Made by a program: the position numbers and the translations under genes
Notes under the pieces: generated by a model
The model's database searches: none
Told to the model about the DNA's origin: nothing
The model's input: the letters and a program-made list of their open reading frames with translations, nothing else
Shown here: in pieces, positions 8,531-17,675 of the stretch
Layout: each line of letters starts with the position of its first letter
How positions within the stretch are numbered: the stretch's first letter is position 1
From: Terribacillus saccharophilus
GTDB taxonomy: Bacteria > Bacillota > Bacilli > Bacillales > Amphibacillaceae
Direction: 5' to 3'
Length of the DNA: 64,000 nt
NCBI GenBank assembly: GCA_900110015.1
Contig: FOCD01000002.1
Coordinates: 868,001 to 932,000, forward strand

Positions 8531-10228
8531 TTAAAACTTAAATTTACCCAGTGCTGCTTGTAAATCCATCGCCATTCCAGATAGAGCTTCTGATGATGCA
8601 GAAATCTCTTCCATAGCAGCGGATTGCTGCTGTGATGCAGCTGCATTTGTTTCGTTTGATTCAGCGTTTTCTCGCGCAGTCATTTTAACTTTGTCCATTA
8701 CTTCTACAATATCTTTACTTCCGGAAGAGACTCCTTCGATTGTTTGAGAGACTTCCTGGACGTTGTTTGTCACTTGATTGATAGCTTGTTTAATAGACTG
8801 GAATGAATTGTTTACGTTTTCTGTTTTTCGAATGCCTTCTTCTACATTTCCTGCACCGTGCTGCATTGCAGTAACAGCTTTATCTGTTTCGGTTTGGATA
8901 TCCGAGATGAGAGAAGCAATCAGTTGAGTAGAATTAGCTGATTGCTCAGCTAGTTTTCTCACTTCATCCGCTACTACCGCAAAGCCTTTACCTTGTTCAC
9001 CAGCTCTAGCTGCTTCAATCGCCGCATTCAGAGCTAATAGATTCGTTTGGTTTGAAATATCACTTATTAGATTGACGATTGTTCCGATTTCTTTTGATTT
9101 TTTATCTAATCCATTAACGAATGAACCAATTTCGGTAACGGAGTTATTGATTTCATTCATCTGTTTTACAACAGTAAGCACTGCTTCTGTTCCATCCTGC
9201 GAATTCCGGGATGCAGTATCTGACAATGACATGATCGTTTGGCTGTTTGTTTGTGCCTCTTTTACCCGTGTTTGCATATGCTCAACAGACGCTACCACAT
9301 CTTCTACATGATGCATGGTGAGCTCTGTGCCATTAGCTGCTGTTTGAGTGGAAGCGGCAATTAATTCAGCAGATTTAGAGCTTTCTTCTGCGCTGGCAGT
9401 AAGCTCTTCAGACGAAGCAGCTACTTGATCAGATGTCTCAGCGATAGTTTTCATAACATCTGATAAATTCTCTCGCATCTCACTTAGATTCATTGTCAGC
9501 TGTCCAATTTCATCATTTAAGGAATCCTCAACCATATAAGAAAAATCTCCTTTCCCCGCATTGTGCATTGCTTGCGAGATTCGGCTCAGTCTTTTCTTAA
9601 TACCTCGAGTAAAGAACAATACCACCACGATAGCCAAGACAACAACAAGGACCAGGACAACAACGAATATTTTGGTAAAATCTGCAATACTTGATGCAAC
9701 CATGCTGTCTGAAGCCCCGACATACCATATACCAATAACTTGTCCCTCATCATTTTTTATTGGGGAATACGCAGTCTGGTAACTGTTCCCGACTACCTCG
9801 GCTTCTCCGTAATAGGTTTCTTCCTTATCAATAACGGCTTGTTTAACTGCAGCTGAAACCTGCGTTCCAACGGCACGTTCCCCGTCAGTCATTACATTTG
9901 TAGCTACCCGTGTATCCTGTTGAAAGATCGTTACGGTATCCCCTGTCAATTCCCCTATACGATCTACAAGATCAGAGTTGTCGTTCATTTTGGTTTCGCC
10001 TTTGTACAACAGACCATCTCTAATTTCCCAGGAACCTGGATGAACCGCATTGATATACTCTTCGGCCAGTTGCAGATCCGATTTTGCTTTTTCTAATGCA
10101 ATTCCTTTCATCCCGTGCGTCATATTATTCATTACCACATACGAGATAATTCCAGCGAATAGTAGGACTACTGTTAACACAAGTAAATTTATTTTTGTGC
10201 CAAGCTTAAGACGATTGATGACTCTCAT
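8531..10228 (-). CDS. Methyl-accepting chemotaxis protein
   Basis: This 565-residue transmembrane chemoreceptor has TM1 at about 13-35, an extracellular single-Cache-like sensor at about 36-185 (containing [17 protein letters not shown] and a [18 protein letters not shown] strand typical of sCache), TM2 at about 187-208, a HAMP domain and a long coiled-coil signalling domain. The conserved CheA/CheW contact tip is intact ([20 protein letters not shown], about residue 390). Several Q/E pairs suggest methylation sites. The ligand is unknown; small organic acids are common for this sensor fold. It is a single-gene unit. Confidence 0.9.
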   Translation of the reverse strand: MRVINRLKLGTKINLLVLTVVLLFAGIISYVVMNNMTHGMKGIALEKAKSDLQLAEEYINAVHPGSWEIRDGLLYKGETKMNDNSDLVDRIGELTGDTVTIFQQDTRVATNVMTDGERAVGTQVSAAVKQAVIDKEETYYGEAEVVGNSYQTAYSPIKNDEGQVIGIWYVGASDSMVASSIADFTKIFVVVLVLVVVLAIVVVLFFTRGIKKRLSRISQAMHNAGKGDFSYMVEDSLNDEIGQLTMNLSEMRENLSDVMKTIAETSDQVAASSEELTASAEESSKSAELIAASTQTAANGTELTMHHVEDVVASVEHMQTRVKEAQTNSQTIMSLSDTASRNSQDGTEAVLTVVKQMNEINNSVTEIGSFVNGLDKKSKEIGTIVNLISDISNQTNLLALNAAIEAARAGEQGKGFAVVADEVRKLAEQSANSTQLIASLISDIQTETDKAVTAMQHGAGNVEEGIRKTENVNNSFQSIKQAINQVTNNVQEVSQTIEGVSSGSKDIVEVMDKVKMTARENAESNETNAAASQQQSAAMEEISASSEALSGMAMDLQAALGKFKF

Positions 10229-10422
10229 TAGTCACCCTCCTGAAGTTTTCTAACCACTACCATTCGTGAAATTAGCTGCGAATGTACTTGTATGCGTTTC
10301 CCGTTTACAGTGGCTTAACATATATCGGCTATAACTTTCAAGAATTAAACATGTAAAATGTGGAATTGGTAGAGATATAATTCCAATATAGAAGGTTGAA
10401 GATTTTACTTATAAAGAAAATA

Positions 10423-10455
10423 AAAAAAGCGGCTGAAATTCAGCCACTTCTTTTC
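10423..10455 (-). terminator. Terminator of the 10472-11155 gene
   Basis: On the minus strand AAGTGGCTGAATTTCAGCCGCTT forms a stem with a small loop, followed by a run of seven T. Confidence 0.85.
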
Positions 10456-10471
10456 CGATCAGAATCTGTGT

Positions 10472-11155
10472 TTATCCTCTCAAAACCGGATATAGCTTGA
10501 TCATAGCATCCGATATCATATCAGCCATTTCTCTTGCTTGTTTCTCAATTTGATCATAAATCGCAATGTCCTTTTCGTAATCCTTATTAATCATATACAC
10601 AGCTTCCTGCTTGGTAAGAGCTAAATGCTGATAAAACATCTGCCTCACCTGCTCAACTGACAGAAATGGATTTATACTATTAAGGAAAACAGCAATTTTA
10701 TCTGCGTTTTCATACCATTTTCTTTCTGCTTCATTTGCAGCCTGTGTATCGCCTGCAATTGCAGCCTTCACAAGATCCGCCGCTATCAAGAGATGCTCTT
10801 TAATTAATGCTGCATACATGTTTGCGGCATTATCTCCATAAATCGGGCGGAACATATTCCCCATATCCTCAGCATTTTTCAATAGACGTGCTAACACAAA
10901 ATTAACATCCGGCAAATTAAAAGTAAGGCTGATGATAGCCATTCGCGTCCAAGCAACATGCTCTTCCCAAAGGCTTCGTTCATTTCGCATCAATTCTACT
11001 TCTCTTTGTGTCACACATTTCTTTGGCTGATTATTATGTTGAACATATCCCAATGATGGATTGTAATTATAATTTTGCTGTCTTAAATAAGCATCCTCCG
11101 GTGATATATAAGTGTTGTGATTTGTAACATTATTAGGAAATCCTCGATAGTACAT
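10472..11155 (-). CDS. Helical protein of the LWxxHVAWTR family (often mislabelled acetylglutamate kinase)
   Basis: ATG 11155 has GGGGGAG six bases upstream and gives 227 residues; longer in-frame starts have no ribosome site. An N-terminal Tyr/Asn-rich low-complexity segment (residues 1-45, e.g. QQNYNYNPSLGY) precedes an all-helical region with RSLWEEHVAWTRMAIISL and EHLLIAADLVKAA. I recall Bacillus relatives labelled acetylglutamate kinase without any kinase motif; none is visible here. The arrangement of His and Glu suggests a four-helix bundle that might bind metal. The Tyr/Asn-rich start resembles spore-surface proteins, but this is speculation. Confidence 0.6.
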   Translation of the reverse strand: MYYRGFPNNVTNHNTYISPEDAYLRQQNYNYNPSLGYVQHNNQPKKCVTQREVELMRNERSLWEEHVAWTRMAIISLTFNLPDVNFVLARLLKNAEDMGNMFRPIYGDNAANMYAALIKEHLLIAADLVKAAIAGDTQAANEAERKWYENADKIAVFLNSINPFLSVEQVRQMFYQHLALTKQEAVYMINKDYEKDIAIYDQIEKQAREMADMISDAMIKLYPVLRG

Positions 11156-11418
11156 GAACTTCTCCCCCATACTTATATCCAATTTAACGTTTATAGTGTA
11201 TTCGTTCCTGGAAACTGGGTGCATGTCTATCTTTTTCTGATTTAAAAGTGTGCTCCCTGAAAGGATAGAATTAGTTGTTAGCTGCCGTGCACGGAGAAAC
11301 AACTTTAGCAGGTACTATAACTGAAAAATGTTTTTCATTACATAGCCCAGGGTAAAATGTAATTACAATTTTTAGGTTTCAATACAGCAATTTACTAGCA
11401 GTCCAGGAGAGAATGCAT

Positions 11419-11700
11419 ATGCCAACAACAGTTTCATTAGTACTATTATTAATAGGTTATTATCTTCTAAGGAGATTATATATCAAGCGTATTGTCTATA
11501 TTCACCTTCAAAATGAGGGATACGAAAGGAATACTATCCTTTATATAAAACCTTTCACTTCATTTTTAAAGGGGAATAAAAAGGTATTGGTTGCAGTGGC
11601 TATCAAAGAGGATGATAAGCTTTATTACTACTATATGAACGGGAAGAAAAACGTTTCCTTAGATTCATATATTCGCAATGGGCAGGAGTACATCATGTAA
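11419..11700 (+). CDS. Small membrane-anchored hypothetical protein
   Basis: The 93-residue protein begins at ATG 11419, eight bases after AGGAGAG; the ATG six bases earlier is too close to that site. One N-terminal membrane helix (TTVSLVLLLIGYYLL) is followed by a basic, tyrosine-rich soluble tail (DDKLYYYYMNGKK). No family is recognised. Its end overlaps the converging YiiX-like gene by eight bases. Confidence 0.6.
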   Translation: MPTTVSLVLLLIGYYLLRRLYIKRIVYIHLQNEGYERNTILYIKPFTSFLKGNKKVLVAVAIKEDDKLYYYYMNGKKNVSLDSYIRNGQEYIM

Positions 11701-12262
11701 TGTGTACAAAACTGAATCCATTGTATTTAACATAAATCGGATTGGCAAAATCATACGGATAGATAAAGTCTTTCGGACCAGGAGATACCCAGCTGCCATC
11801 CTTGAAATAATTTGAATTAAAGATCTTAAACTCTAGTCCAGCTTTGTAATAAGCGTACCAAACTAATTCGCTGCAGTACGTACTATTCTTCGTTAGTTTA
11901 GGGTTTCTGGAGATTTTGTACCCAATATTCTTATCATAGAAATGCTCTAGTGCAATATCTGCAGCTTCTTCCCCAATCTGCGGAGATTCAGGCCGTATGA
12001 CAATATTCTTTTTGTATCTCTTTCTAAAACTATCAATTGTAATCAATTTCGGAAAAGGATAACCTATCCACCTTGAGGTATGCAGGATATGAGTTGGACT
12101 TACAAAAATACCAACATGTCCAAGAAACCCATTAAAACTGACGCTCTTCGTTATGATGATATCTCCTTTTTTATACTCTTTTTTAGTTTTTATAATATCC
12201 TCCTTCTTAAAATCATAATTTATGCGAAGCTTATTAAGCGAATGTGCCATCGGATTTAACAT
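11693..12262 (-). CDS. YiiX/YebB-like permuted papain-fold hydrolase
   Basis: Start ATG 12262 has GAGGTGAG just upstream and gives 189 residues. The catalytic histidine is in NGFLGHVGIFV near the N-terminus and the cysteine in STYCSELVWYAYYKAG near the C-terminus, the reversed order seen in the permuted NlpC/P60 (YiiX) group. No signal peptide or membrane anchor is visible. Members are thought to cut amide or acyl bonds in peptides, cell wall or lipids; the substrate here is unknown. Confidence 0.75.
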   Translation of the reverse strand: MLNPMAHSLNKLRINYDFKKEDIIKTKKEYKKGDIIITKSVSFNGFLGHVGIFVSPTHILHTSRWIGYPFPKLITIDSFRKRYKKNIVIRPESPQIGEEAADIALEHFYDKNIGYKISRNPKLTKNSTYCSELVWYAYYKAGLEFKIFNSNYFKDGSWVSPGPKDFIYPYDFANPIYVKYNGFSFVHIT

Positions 12263-12351
12263 AGACTCACCTCGAAGAACGATTAAGATAGAAATCAATT
12301 CCCGATTCTATGAAAATTAATCAAATCAAACAGACTATTTCCCTAGACGCA

Positions 12352-12384
12352 AGAAAAGGAGCCAGTTACTAACTGCCCCCCTCT
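12352..12384 (-). terminator. Probable terminator of the serine hydrolase gene
   Basis: On the minus strand a GC-rich stem around CAGTTAGTAACTG, with a mismatch below it, is followed by CCTTTTCTT, just after the stop. Confidence 0.5.
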
Positions 12385-12387
12385 CAT

Positions 12388-13962
12388 CTATACCTGATCC
12401 ACATACTCAAATCGCCATGCACCTTGAACCTTTAATACTTTACCTTCACCAGAATCTTTTGAGAACTCAAGCACCCCATACTCCCCTGCATAGAACAGAG
12501 ACTTTGTAATAGAAAAACAAGGATAAAGCTGACCTTCATCTACGAAGTATGGCGTATCACCCTTTGTTGTGAAACCAAATTGAAATACCCCGTCTGCATG
12601 TGTACCTTCATAAGCCTTCCATGCATCTGCTACAGGTGCTATTCTTCTTTCTATATCTGTATTCTTACAAGGAGATCCATTGATGATGGCATACCTATCA
12701 ACTGAGTCTAACACCCGGAATCCTACCGATATGTTCTCTTTATTATACTTCCCGACGAAAAGGTCATTCCGCACAGCTTCTAACAGCAATTTCTCCCCGT
12801 TCCATTCCATCACAAGGGAATCTGCCTCTCTTGTCACACTAGCGTATCCCTTAGTAACACCTAAATAGTTACCTTCAAAGCTTTTCAGGATTTCCGTATC
12901 CACCTGCACTGGCTCCATTTCCAGTTCTTCAGCAGGCCCGATGAATGTTTCAATCAACTGATCAATTATTTCCCAGCCAACATCCTGCGTTGCCATTGTA
13001 ATGAACCCCAGTTTCTTTTCTGGGATAAGATAATAGATGCACTTATATGTGCTGATTTCTCCGCTATGCCACAGCATGTTCAATCCTCGGGTCCGTTCTG
13101 TAAACACTCCTAAACAGCTGCCAAAATCATTTAATGTATAGTTATCATAATGCTTCTTATGCATTTCTTCGATTGTTTCTGGCTTTAAGAAAGTCCTGCC
13201 CTCAAAAACACCTTTATTCAAATGCATCATCGCAAAGCGGGACATATCATGCAGCGTAGACATCGCAAAGAATGAAGGATAATTCGTTACATTCTCGGCA
13301 AACTTATGCTGCACCTTCCACTCCCCATGTTCTGTCTTCTCATGCGCCAAAGCCAGCGGATACGTCATTGCTTCCAGCGGATCATACATCGTACGCTTCA
13401 TACCAAGCGGCTGGAATACATATTCCTTCATTAGCTCAGCAAAGGGTTTCTGACATACAGACTGTGCAACATAACCCGCAATGTTAAAGCCATGATTGCT
13501 GTAATGGTAAAGTGCTCCAGGTGGATTTTCCAACTCCAAATTCGAAACCACTTCATCTATATAAGTTTCCCAGCCAGACTGATCGCGAGGACCTTCTATA
13601 TCCCCGCCATTAGGTAATCCTGATGTATGACTCAGCAGCATACGCAGCGTAATAATTTTGGCATACAATTCATTCTGTAGGGTGAATTTTTCTATGTAAT
13701 TAGTAATCGGAACATCTAATTCTAGCAGTCCTTCTTCTACGAGCTTCATGATTAGTGTTGCGGTCAGGCTTTTGCTGACGGATCCAATTCGGAAGATAGT
13801 ATTCTCTGTAATGTGCTGGTTGTTTTCTTCCCAATTAGTGAGGCCGAAGGATTTTTCGTATAGAACTTCTGATTCGTTGAAAATTGATAATGTAAAACCA
13901 GGAACATCATTATCTTGCACTGCTTCTGTTAATTGCTGTTCCATATCATTTATAGCAAGCAT
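12388..13962 (-). CDS. Serine hydrolase, class C beta-lactamase/PBP4* family
   Basis: The 524-residue protein has the penicillin-binding fold motifs in order: SxxK as S61-V-S-K64, YxN as Y154-S-N156 and a late HSG motif (MLWHSGEIS, around 300). A C-terminal domain of about 170 residues follows, as in PbpE/EstB-like enzymes. No signal peptide is visible, so it may act in the cytoplasm. Relatives include D-aminopeptidases and esterases; true beta-lactam resistance should not be assumed. The ribosome site AGTAGGGGATAAGT precedes ATG 13962. Confidence 0.8.
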   Translation of the reverse strand: MLAINDMEQQLTEAVQDNDVPGFTLSIFNESEVLYEKSFGLTNWEENNQHITENTIFRIGSVSKSLTATLIMKLVEEGLLELDVPITNYIEKFTLQNELYAKIITLRMLLSHTSGLPNGGDIEGPRDQSGWETYIDEVVSNLELENPPGALYHYSNHGFNIAGYVAQSVCQKPFAELMKEYVFQPLGMKRTMYDPLEAMTYPLALAHEKTEHGEWKVQHKFAENVTNYPSFFAMSTLHDMSRFAMMHLNKGVFEGRTFLKPETIEEMHKKHYDNYTLNDFGSCLGVFTERTRGLNMLWHSGEISTYKCIYYLIPEKKLGFITMATQDVGWEIIDQLIETFIGPAEELEMEPVQVDTEILKSFEGNYLGVTKGYASVTREADSLVMEWNGEKLLLEAVRNDLFVGKYNKENISVGFRVLDSVDRYAIINGSPCKNTDIERRIAPVADAWKAYEGTHADGVFQFGFTTKGDTPYFVDEGQLYPCFSITKSLFYAGEYGVLEFSKDSGEGKVLKVQGAWRFEYVDQV

Positions 13963-14035
13963 ACTTATCCCCTACTTCCCATTTGTCCTCACACTTACAA
14001 CAGAACTATAATCTAATAAATAAGATGTCATTATC

Positions 14036-14515
14036 CTATTTAACTCGTAACTTCTCATTTATAAATTGTTGATAGTCATCCGGAATATGATATTTTGGCA
14101 ATATCGACACACTTTCATCATGATACAAGAAGTAATACCAATCATTTTCACCAATATTTGTTACGGAACGCCACTTAATAGCTAATTGTCTTCTCTTTAT
14201 GCCTCTAACAACTTCAATATGAATCTCATCCTCTAAAAGGTTCGCTATATAGTGGCCAGAAAATTGCTCTGAATTCACTTTCCTTAATTCTCTTTCTATT
14301 GAAATGTATGTGAATAACTTCTTAGAGCAAACAACATATAGCAATATAACCACCACCTCTATCATCACGGTTATAAGGTCTGTATAGCTTCTAAAAATCA
14401 CCCAGTAAAAAACAATTAAGAACACAATACCTATTATTAGTCTATTGCGATAGGCATTCTGAAATCTTTTTGAGTTATCGAAATGATAAACCAGGTAATT
14501 TTTATAATCTCCCAT
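14036..14515 (-). CDS. YcxB-like two-helix membrane protein
   Basis: The 159-residue protein has two adjacent membrane helices (about residues 26-43 and 47-65), then a soluble domain with the pattern GHYIANLLEDEIHIEVV, IKWRSVTNIGENDWYYFLYHDESVSILPK, typical of the YcxB-like C-terminal domain. The function of that family is unknown. It is a separate unit whose start lies back to back with the proS leader. Confidence 0.6.
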   Translation of the reverse strand: MGDYKNYLVYHFDNSKRFQNAYRNRLIIGIVFLIVFYWVIFRSYTDLITVMIEVVVILLYVVCSKKLFTYISIERELRKVNSEQFSGHYIANLLEDEIHIEVVRGIKRRQLAIKWRSVTNIGENDWYYFLYHDESVSILPKYHIPDDYQQFINEKLRVK

Positions 14516-14683
14516 ATCCAGATCATATTTCGAATCTCAACGTACAACATTCCTTTCAATAATTGCTAATAATTAACATAACATATATTCAAACAGTATA
14601 GAAAAAAGACTGTATTTGGACTATTAGAGAGTGGCAGCATATTATGATAGCAGCGTTTATTTCTTTTGCATTAACTAATGTTA

Positions 14684-14712
14684 TTGAATTCCGCTCAACC
14701 AATTGCTATATT
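14684..14712 (+). promoter_or_regulatory. Sigma-A promoter of proS
   Basis: TTGAAT (14684-14689) and TATATT (14707-14712) are spaced by 17 bases. Transcription would start near 14719, ahead of the T-box leader. Nothing else is recognisable between 14516 and 14683. Confidence 0.6.
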
Positions 14713-14739
14713 AAATTATAAATAAGCAATCAATGATGT

Positions 14740-14960
14740 GACCAAGTAAATAAGGATTGTGAAACAGAAAATATAGCCTTGGCTGAGAGCTATATCACCC
14801 CTTCTTATTGAACCCTGCCACGGAGATGTTAGATAAAAACTAACCGAGTCGTTTCGTTACAAACGTATAGAGGACTTAATATCTTTTATTAAGTTGAACT
14901 AAGGTGGTACCACGTCTATTAAGCATAGAGACGTCCTTTCTGGACTCTTTATGCTTTTTT
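14740..14960 (+). promoter_or_regulatory. T-box leader controlling proS
   Basis: The conserved T-box AAGGTGGTACCACG is at 14901-14914. A terminator hairpin (AAGCATAGAGACGTCC, 14921-14936, with GGACTCTTTATGCTT and a T run to ~14960) follows. GAACCC at 14810-14815 is the likely specifier loop, offering a proline codon (CCC, or CCT one base later). Uncharged tRNA-Pro would pair here and with the T-box bulge and prevent termination. Exact stem I limits are not resolved by eye. Confidence 0.9.
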
Positions 14961-14981
14961 ATATTTTAAGGAGGAAAGACA

Positions 14982-16418
14982 ATGTCTAAAAAGACAAACG
15001 ATTTTACAAAGTGGTATATTGATACGATTCAAAAAGCTGATTTAATTGATTACACGCCGGTTCGCGGCAGTATTGCATTCAAGCCAGATGGTTACGAAAT
15101 CTGGGAGCATATTAAAGAAGAGATGGATAAGCGGTTCAAAGAAACTGGTCATCGCAATGCCTACTTCCCTATGCTAATCCCTGAATCTTTCTTCCAAAAG
15201 GAAAAAGATCATATTGAAGGCTTTTCACCAGAGCTTCCTTGGGTAACAGAAGCTGCTGGAGAACAGTTAGAAGAGCGTTTAGCACTTCGTCCAACTTCTG
15301 AAACAATGATTGGACATTTGTATTCTAACTGGATTAAGAGCTATCGTGATCTTCCAGTTCTAATTAATCAGTGGGCAAATGTATTCCGCTGGGAGAAGAA
15401 AACTCTCCCCTTCATTCGTACTTCTGAATTCCTATGGCAGGAAGGTCATACTGCTCACGTGGATGAAGAGGATGCACGTAAGGAAACGATGCAAATGCTG
15501 AACGTCTACAAAGAAGTCATTGAAGAATTACTTGCGATTCCTGTTTATGATGGACAGAAGACTCCATCTGAACGCTTTGCTGGTGCAGTTGATACATTCT
15601 CCATTGAAGCAATGATGAAGGATGGAAAAGCAGTACAAGCTGGTACCTCCCATTACATGGGCACTAAATTCGCGGAAGCATTTGATATTAAATATCTGAA
15701 CAAAGAGAATAAGCATACGCTTGTACACACTACGTCTTGGGGTACGTCTACACGTTTGATCGGCTCTGTTATCATGGTTCACGGTGATGAGCAAGGACTT
15801 GTTTTGCCACCAAGAATAGCGCCGACGCAAGTTGTGTTGATTCCAGTTGGACCGTGGAAAAAGAACCCTGCAATACTAGAGAAATTAGACGAAATCTTTG
15901 CAGCTCTAAAAGCACAAGGCATCCGTGTTCGTCTCGATGATTCAGAACAATCACCAGGATTTAAATTCAATGAATGGGAGCTAAAAGGTGTCCCTGTACG
16001 CATTGAACTAGGACCACGTGATCTAGAGAATAATCAAGCTTTGATGAAAGCTCGCGATGCAGATGAAAAAGCAGCAGTAGCTTTAGAATCTGTAGTCGAG
16101 AACATTCAGAAAGAACTTGAAATAATGCAAACTCGACTATTCGAGAAAGCAAAAGCATTCCGATCGGAGCATTCACATACGCATATCGATACAATGGAAC
16201 AACTACAACAGCATCTAGCAGAGTCCGAACAAAACGGTCAAATAACTGGCTGGGTTCTAGCAGGTTGGTGCGGAGATGATGCTTGTGAAGAAGGCGTAAA
16301 AGAAGAAACAAAATTCACAACGCGGAACATCCCGTTCAACCCGCCAACAACTAAGAACACTTGCCTGCATTGTGGTAAGGAAGCAAAACATACAGTATGG
16401 TTTGCTCGTGCATATTGA
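14982..16418 (+). CDS. proS: Prolyl-tRNA synthetase, short archaeal/eukaryotic type
   Basis: The enzyme charges tRNA-Pro with proline in the cytoplasm. At 478 residues it lacks the ~180-residue editing insertion of the usual ~565-residue bacterial enzyme and belongs to the archaeal/eukaryotic-like type. Class II motifs are visible: motif 2 NVFRWEKKTLP, and motif 3 in GTSTRLIGSVIMVHGDEQGLVLPPR. The anticodon-binding domain follows, then a C-terminal zinc-like domain with C430, C435, C461 and C464, ending in WFARAY with the terminal tyrosine of this class. Start ATG has AAGGAGGAAAG upstream. Some Bacillus carry both types, so this may be a second copy; the T-box would induce it on proline starvation. 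Confidence 0.95.
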   Translation: MSKKTNDFTKWYIDTIQKADLIDYTPVRGSIAFKPDGYEIWEHIKEEMDKRFKETGHRNAYFPMLIPESFFQKEKDHIEGFSPELPWVTEAAGEQLEERLALRPTSETMIGHLYSNWIKSYRDLPVLINQWANVFRWEKKTLPFIRTSEFLWQEGHTAHVDEEDARKETMQMLNVYKEVIEELLAIPVYDGQKTPSERFAGAVDTFSIEAMMKDGKAVQAGTSHYMGTKFAEAFDIKYLNKENKHTLVHTTSWGTSTRLIGSVIMVHGDEQGLVLPPRIAPTQVVLIPVGPWKKNPAILEKLDEIFAALKAQGIRVRLDDSEQSPGFKFNEWELKGVPVRIELGPRDLENNQALMKARDADEKAAVALESVVENIQKELEIMQTRLFEKAKAFRSEHSHTHIDTMEQLQQHLAESEQNGQITGWVLAGWCGDDACEEGVKEETKFTTRNIPFNPPTTKNTCLHCGKEAKHTVWFARAY

Positions 16419-16427
16419 TTTCTAAAG

Positions 16428-16463
16428 CAAAAAGGATTGATCTAAGTAGATCAATCCTTTTTC
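16428..16463 (+). terminator. Terminator of proS
   Basis: AAAAAGGATTGATCT pairs with AGATCAATCCTTTTT around a four-base loop. Confidence 0.9.
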
Positions 16464-16579
16464 TTTGTATTTCACCATTCGATTGTAAGAATGAAATGGC
16501 CACGGAATTTATTAACAAAAACATGATGGGTACGTAGATACTAAAAATATCTACACAATCTTTTACCAACGATAGACTG

Positions 16580-16864
16580 TCATATTGGTTGACTCATATC
16601 TGATACCATAACTATCAACAGCATAAACAAGCCACCAAATACTGAACTCAATAACGATAAAGTAGTGATGATCAGTTCTATAAGTTTATTTCTTATAACA
16701 CTCATAACCATCCCCATTATAGCGGAGACGGCAGCTAAGGTAATTAGAGTAAATATAATTGGTGCAGGAACAAAGATATTCAGTATCCATGTTACATTAT
16801 TAAAGAAGAATAACCCTGCTGTAACATTAAAAATTAGAGTCATCCAGCAAAAAATGCCTTTCAC
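16580..16864 (-). CDS. Small three-helix membrane protein
   Basis: This 94-residue hydrophobic protein has about three membrane segments (residues 4-20, 28-55 and 64-88) and a GTG start at 16864 with a weak AAAAGGA upstream. No family is recognised. The opposite strand also carries an open frame, but helix-like segmentation is better here. The stretch 16464-16579 shows nothing else. Confidence 0.4.
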   Translation of the reverse strand: MKGIFCWMTLIFNVTAGLFFFNNVTWILNIFVPAPIIFTLITLAAVSAIMGMVMSVIRNKLIELIITTLSLLSSVFGGLFMLLIVMVSDMSQPI

Positions 16865-16975
16865 TGCATCAAATCCTTTTCCAATTTCTCACCTTGCCAT
16901 TAACAATATAATTCATGACGTGATATCAGTTGCGCTTCATTGTTTATGGGATGTAAATCCATCCTAAATGCGAGA

Positions 16976-17440
16976 TTAGTATCGTTTCTCCATCAAAAGA
17001 CACACTTTCCCCTCGCACACTTTTACTTCATACGGTGTATAGCCCATCTTCCCCCAAAAACAAACAGCTGATTTATTTCTTTTATACACTGCAAGTCGGC
17101 ACGTATTTGTTTGTCGGCGTAACATATTTTCAAAATATAAATAAGCTTGCTTTGAAATATTCGAACCCTGAAACTTCTTATGAATTACAAAAGACTCTAT
17201 CCAGGTCGTATTATCTAAAGGATTCTTTATCATAAAATCGACGATTCCAATATATTTATGGTCATTTTTAATGAGCATGCGCCTTATTTTATAGGATAGC
17301 GCTTTAGTAAATGTAGTTTCTATATCTCCTATAGTAATTGTTTTTCTATTTCTGGTTACTAGATTGTATTCAGGGTTGGAATTCATTATTGCAAGTTCTA
17401 TAAACATCTTATTCATGTCGTTTTTCTCTAGACTAAGCAT
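16976..17440 (-). CDS. GNAT-family N-acetyltransferase
   Basis: The 154-residue protein has the GNAT core: a beta strand YIGIVDFMI, then WIESFVIHKKFQGSNISKQAYLYFENML with a divergent acetyl-CoA loop (Q-G-S-N-I-S instead of QxxGxG), and RLAVYKRNKSAVCFWGKMGY as the usual C-terminal strand and helix. The substrate is unknown. The start is uncertain, because neither the first ATG nor M9/M12 has a strong ribosome site. Confidence 0.7.
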   Translation of the reverse strand: MLSLEKNDMNKMFIELAIMNSNPEYNLVTRNRKTITIGDIETTFTKALSYKIRRMLIKNDHKYIGIVDFMIKNPLDNTTWIESFVIHKKFQGSNISKQAYLYFENMLRRQTNTCRLAVYKRNKSAVCFWGKMGYTPYEVKVCEGKVCLLMEKRY

Positions 17441-17605
17441 AATAGTGATTAGTAGAACCTCTCTTTTGTTTGTTAGCTTATTTTTATATAAGCTACAACA
17501 TCAACGTGTTTTTTACGTGTCCTTTGTTCATTGTGAAATAGTAAATCCTAAGGACTCATTACCTAAAACCCTCATTAGATCGCTGGTAATATAGATGTGT
17601 TTTTC

Positions 17606-17643
17606 TCTTTTCACCTCACACCAAATTTTTCCTTTATTATAAT
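17606..17643 (+). promoter_or_regulatory. Promoter region shared in type with the other LXG gene
   Basis: CCTTTATTATAAT, with -10 TATAAT at 17638-17643, is also found before the 30526 toxin, as are TTTCACC upstream and AGCTAACGGA downstream. The -35 is less clear here because TTTCAC lies 23 bases from the -10. Confidence 0.5.
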
Positions 17644-17675
17644 TACACTAGAATATTAGCTAACGGAATAACCAG

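Noticed and set aside
16351..16569. 72-codon minus-strand frame after proS
   Set aside because: It runs through the proS terminator and the proS C-terminus and has no ribosome site.
16665..16967. 100-codon plus-strand frame
   Set aside because: It mirrors the hydrophobic small gene on the other strand; its own ribosome site is absent. Only one of the two is likely real.
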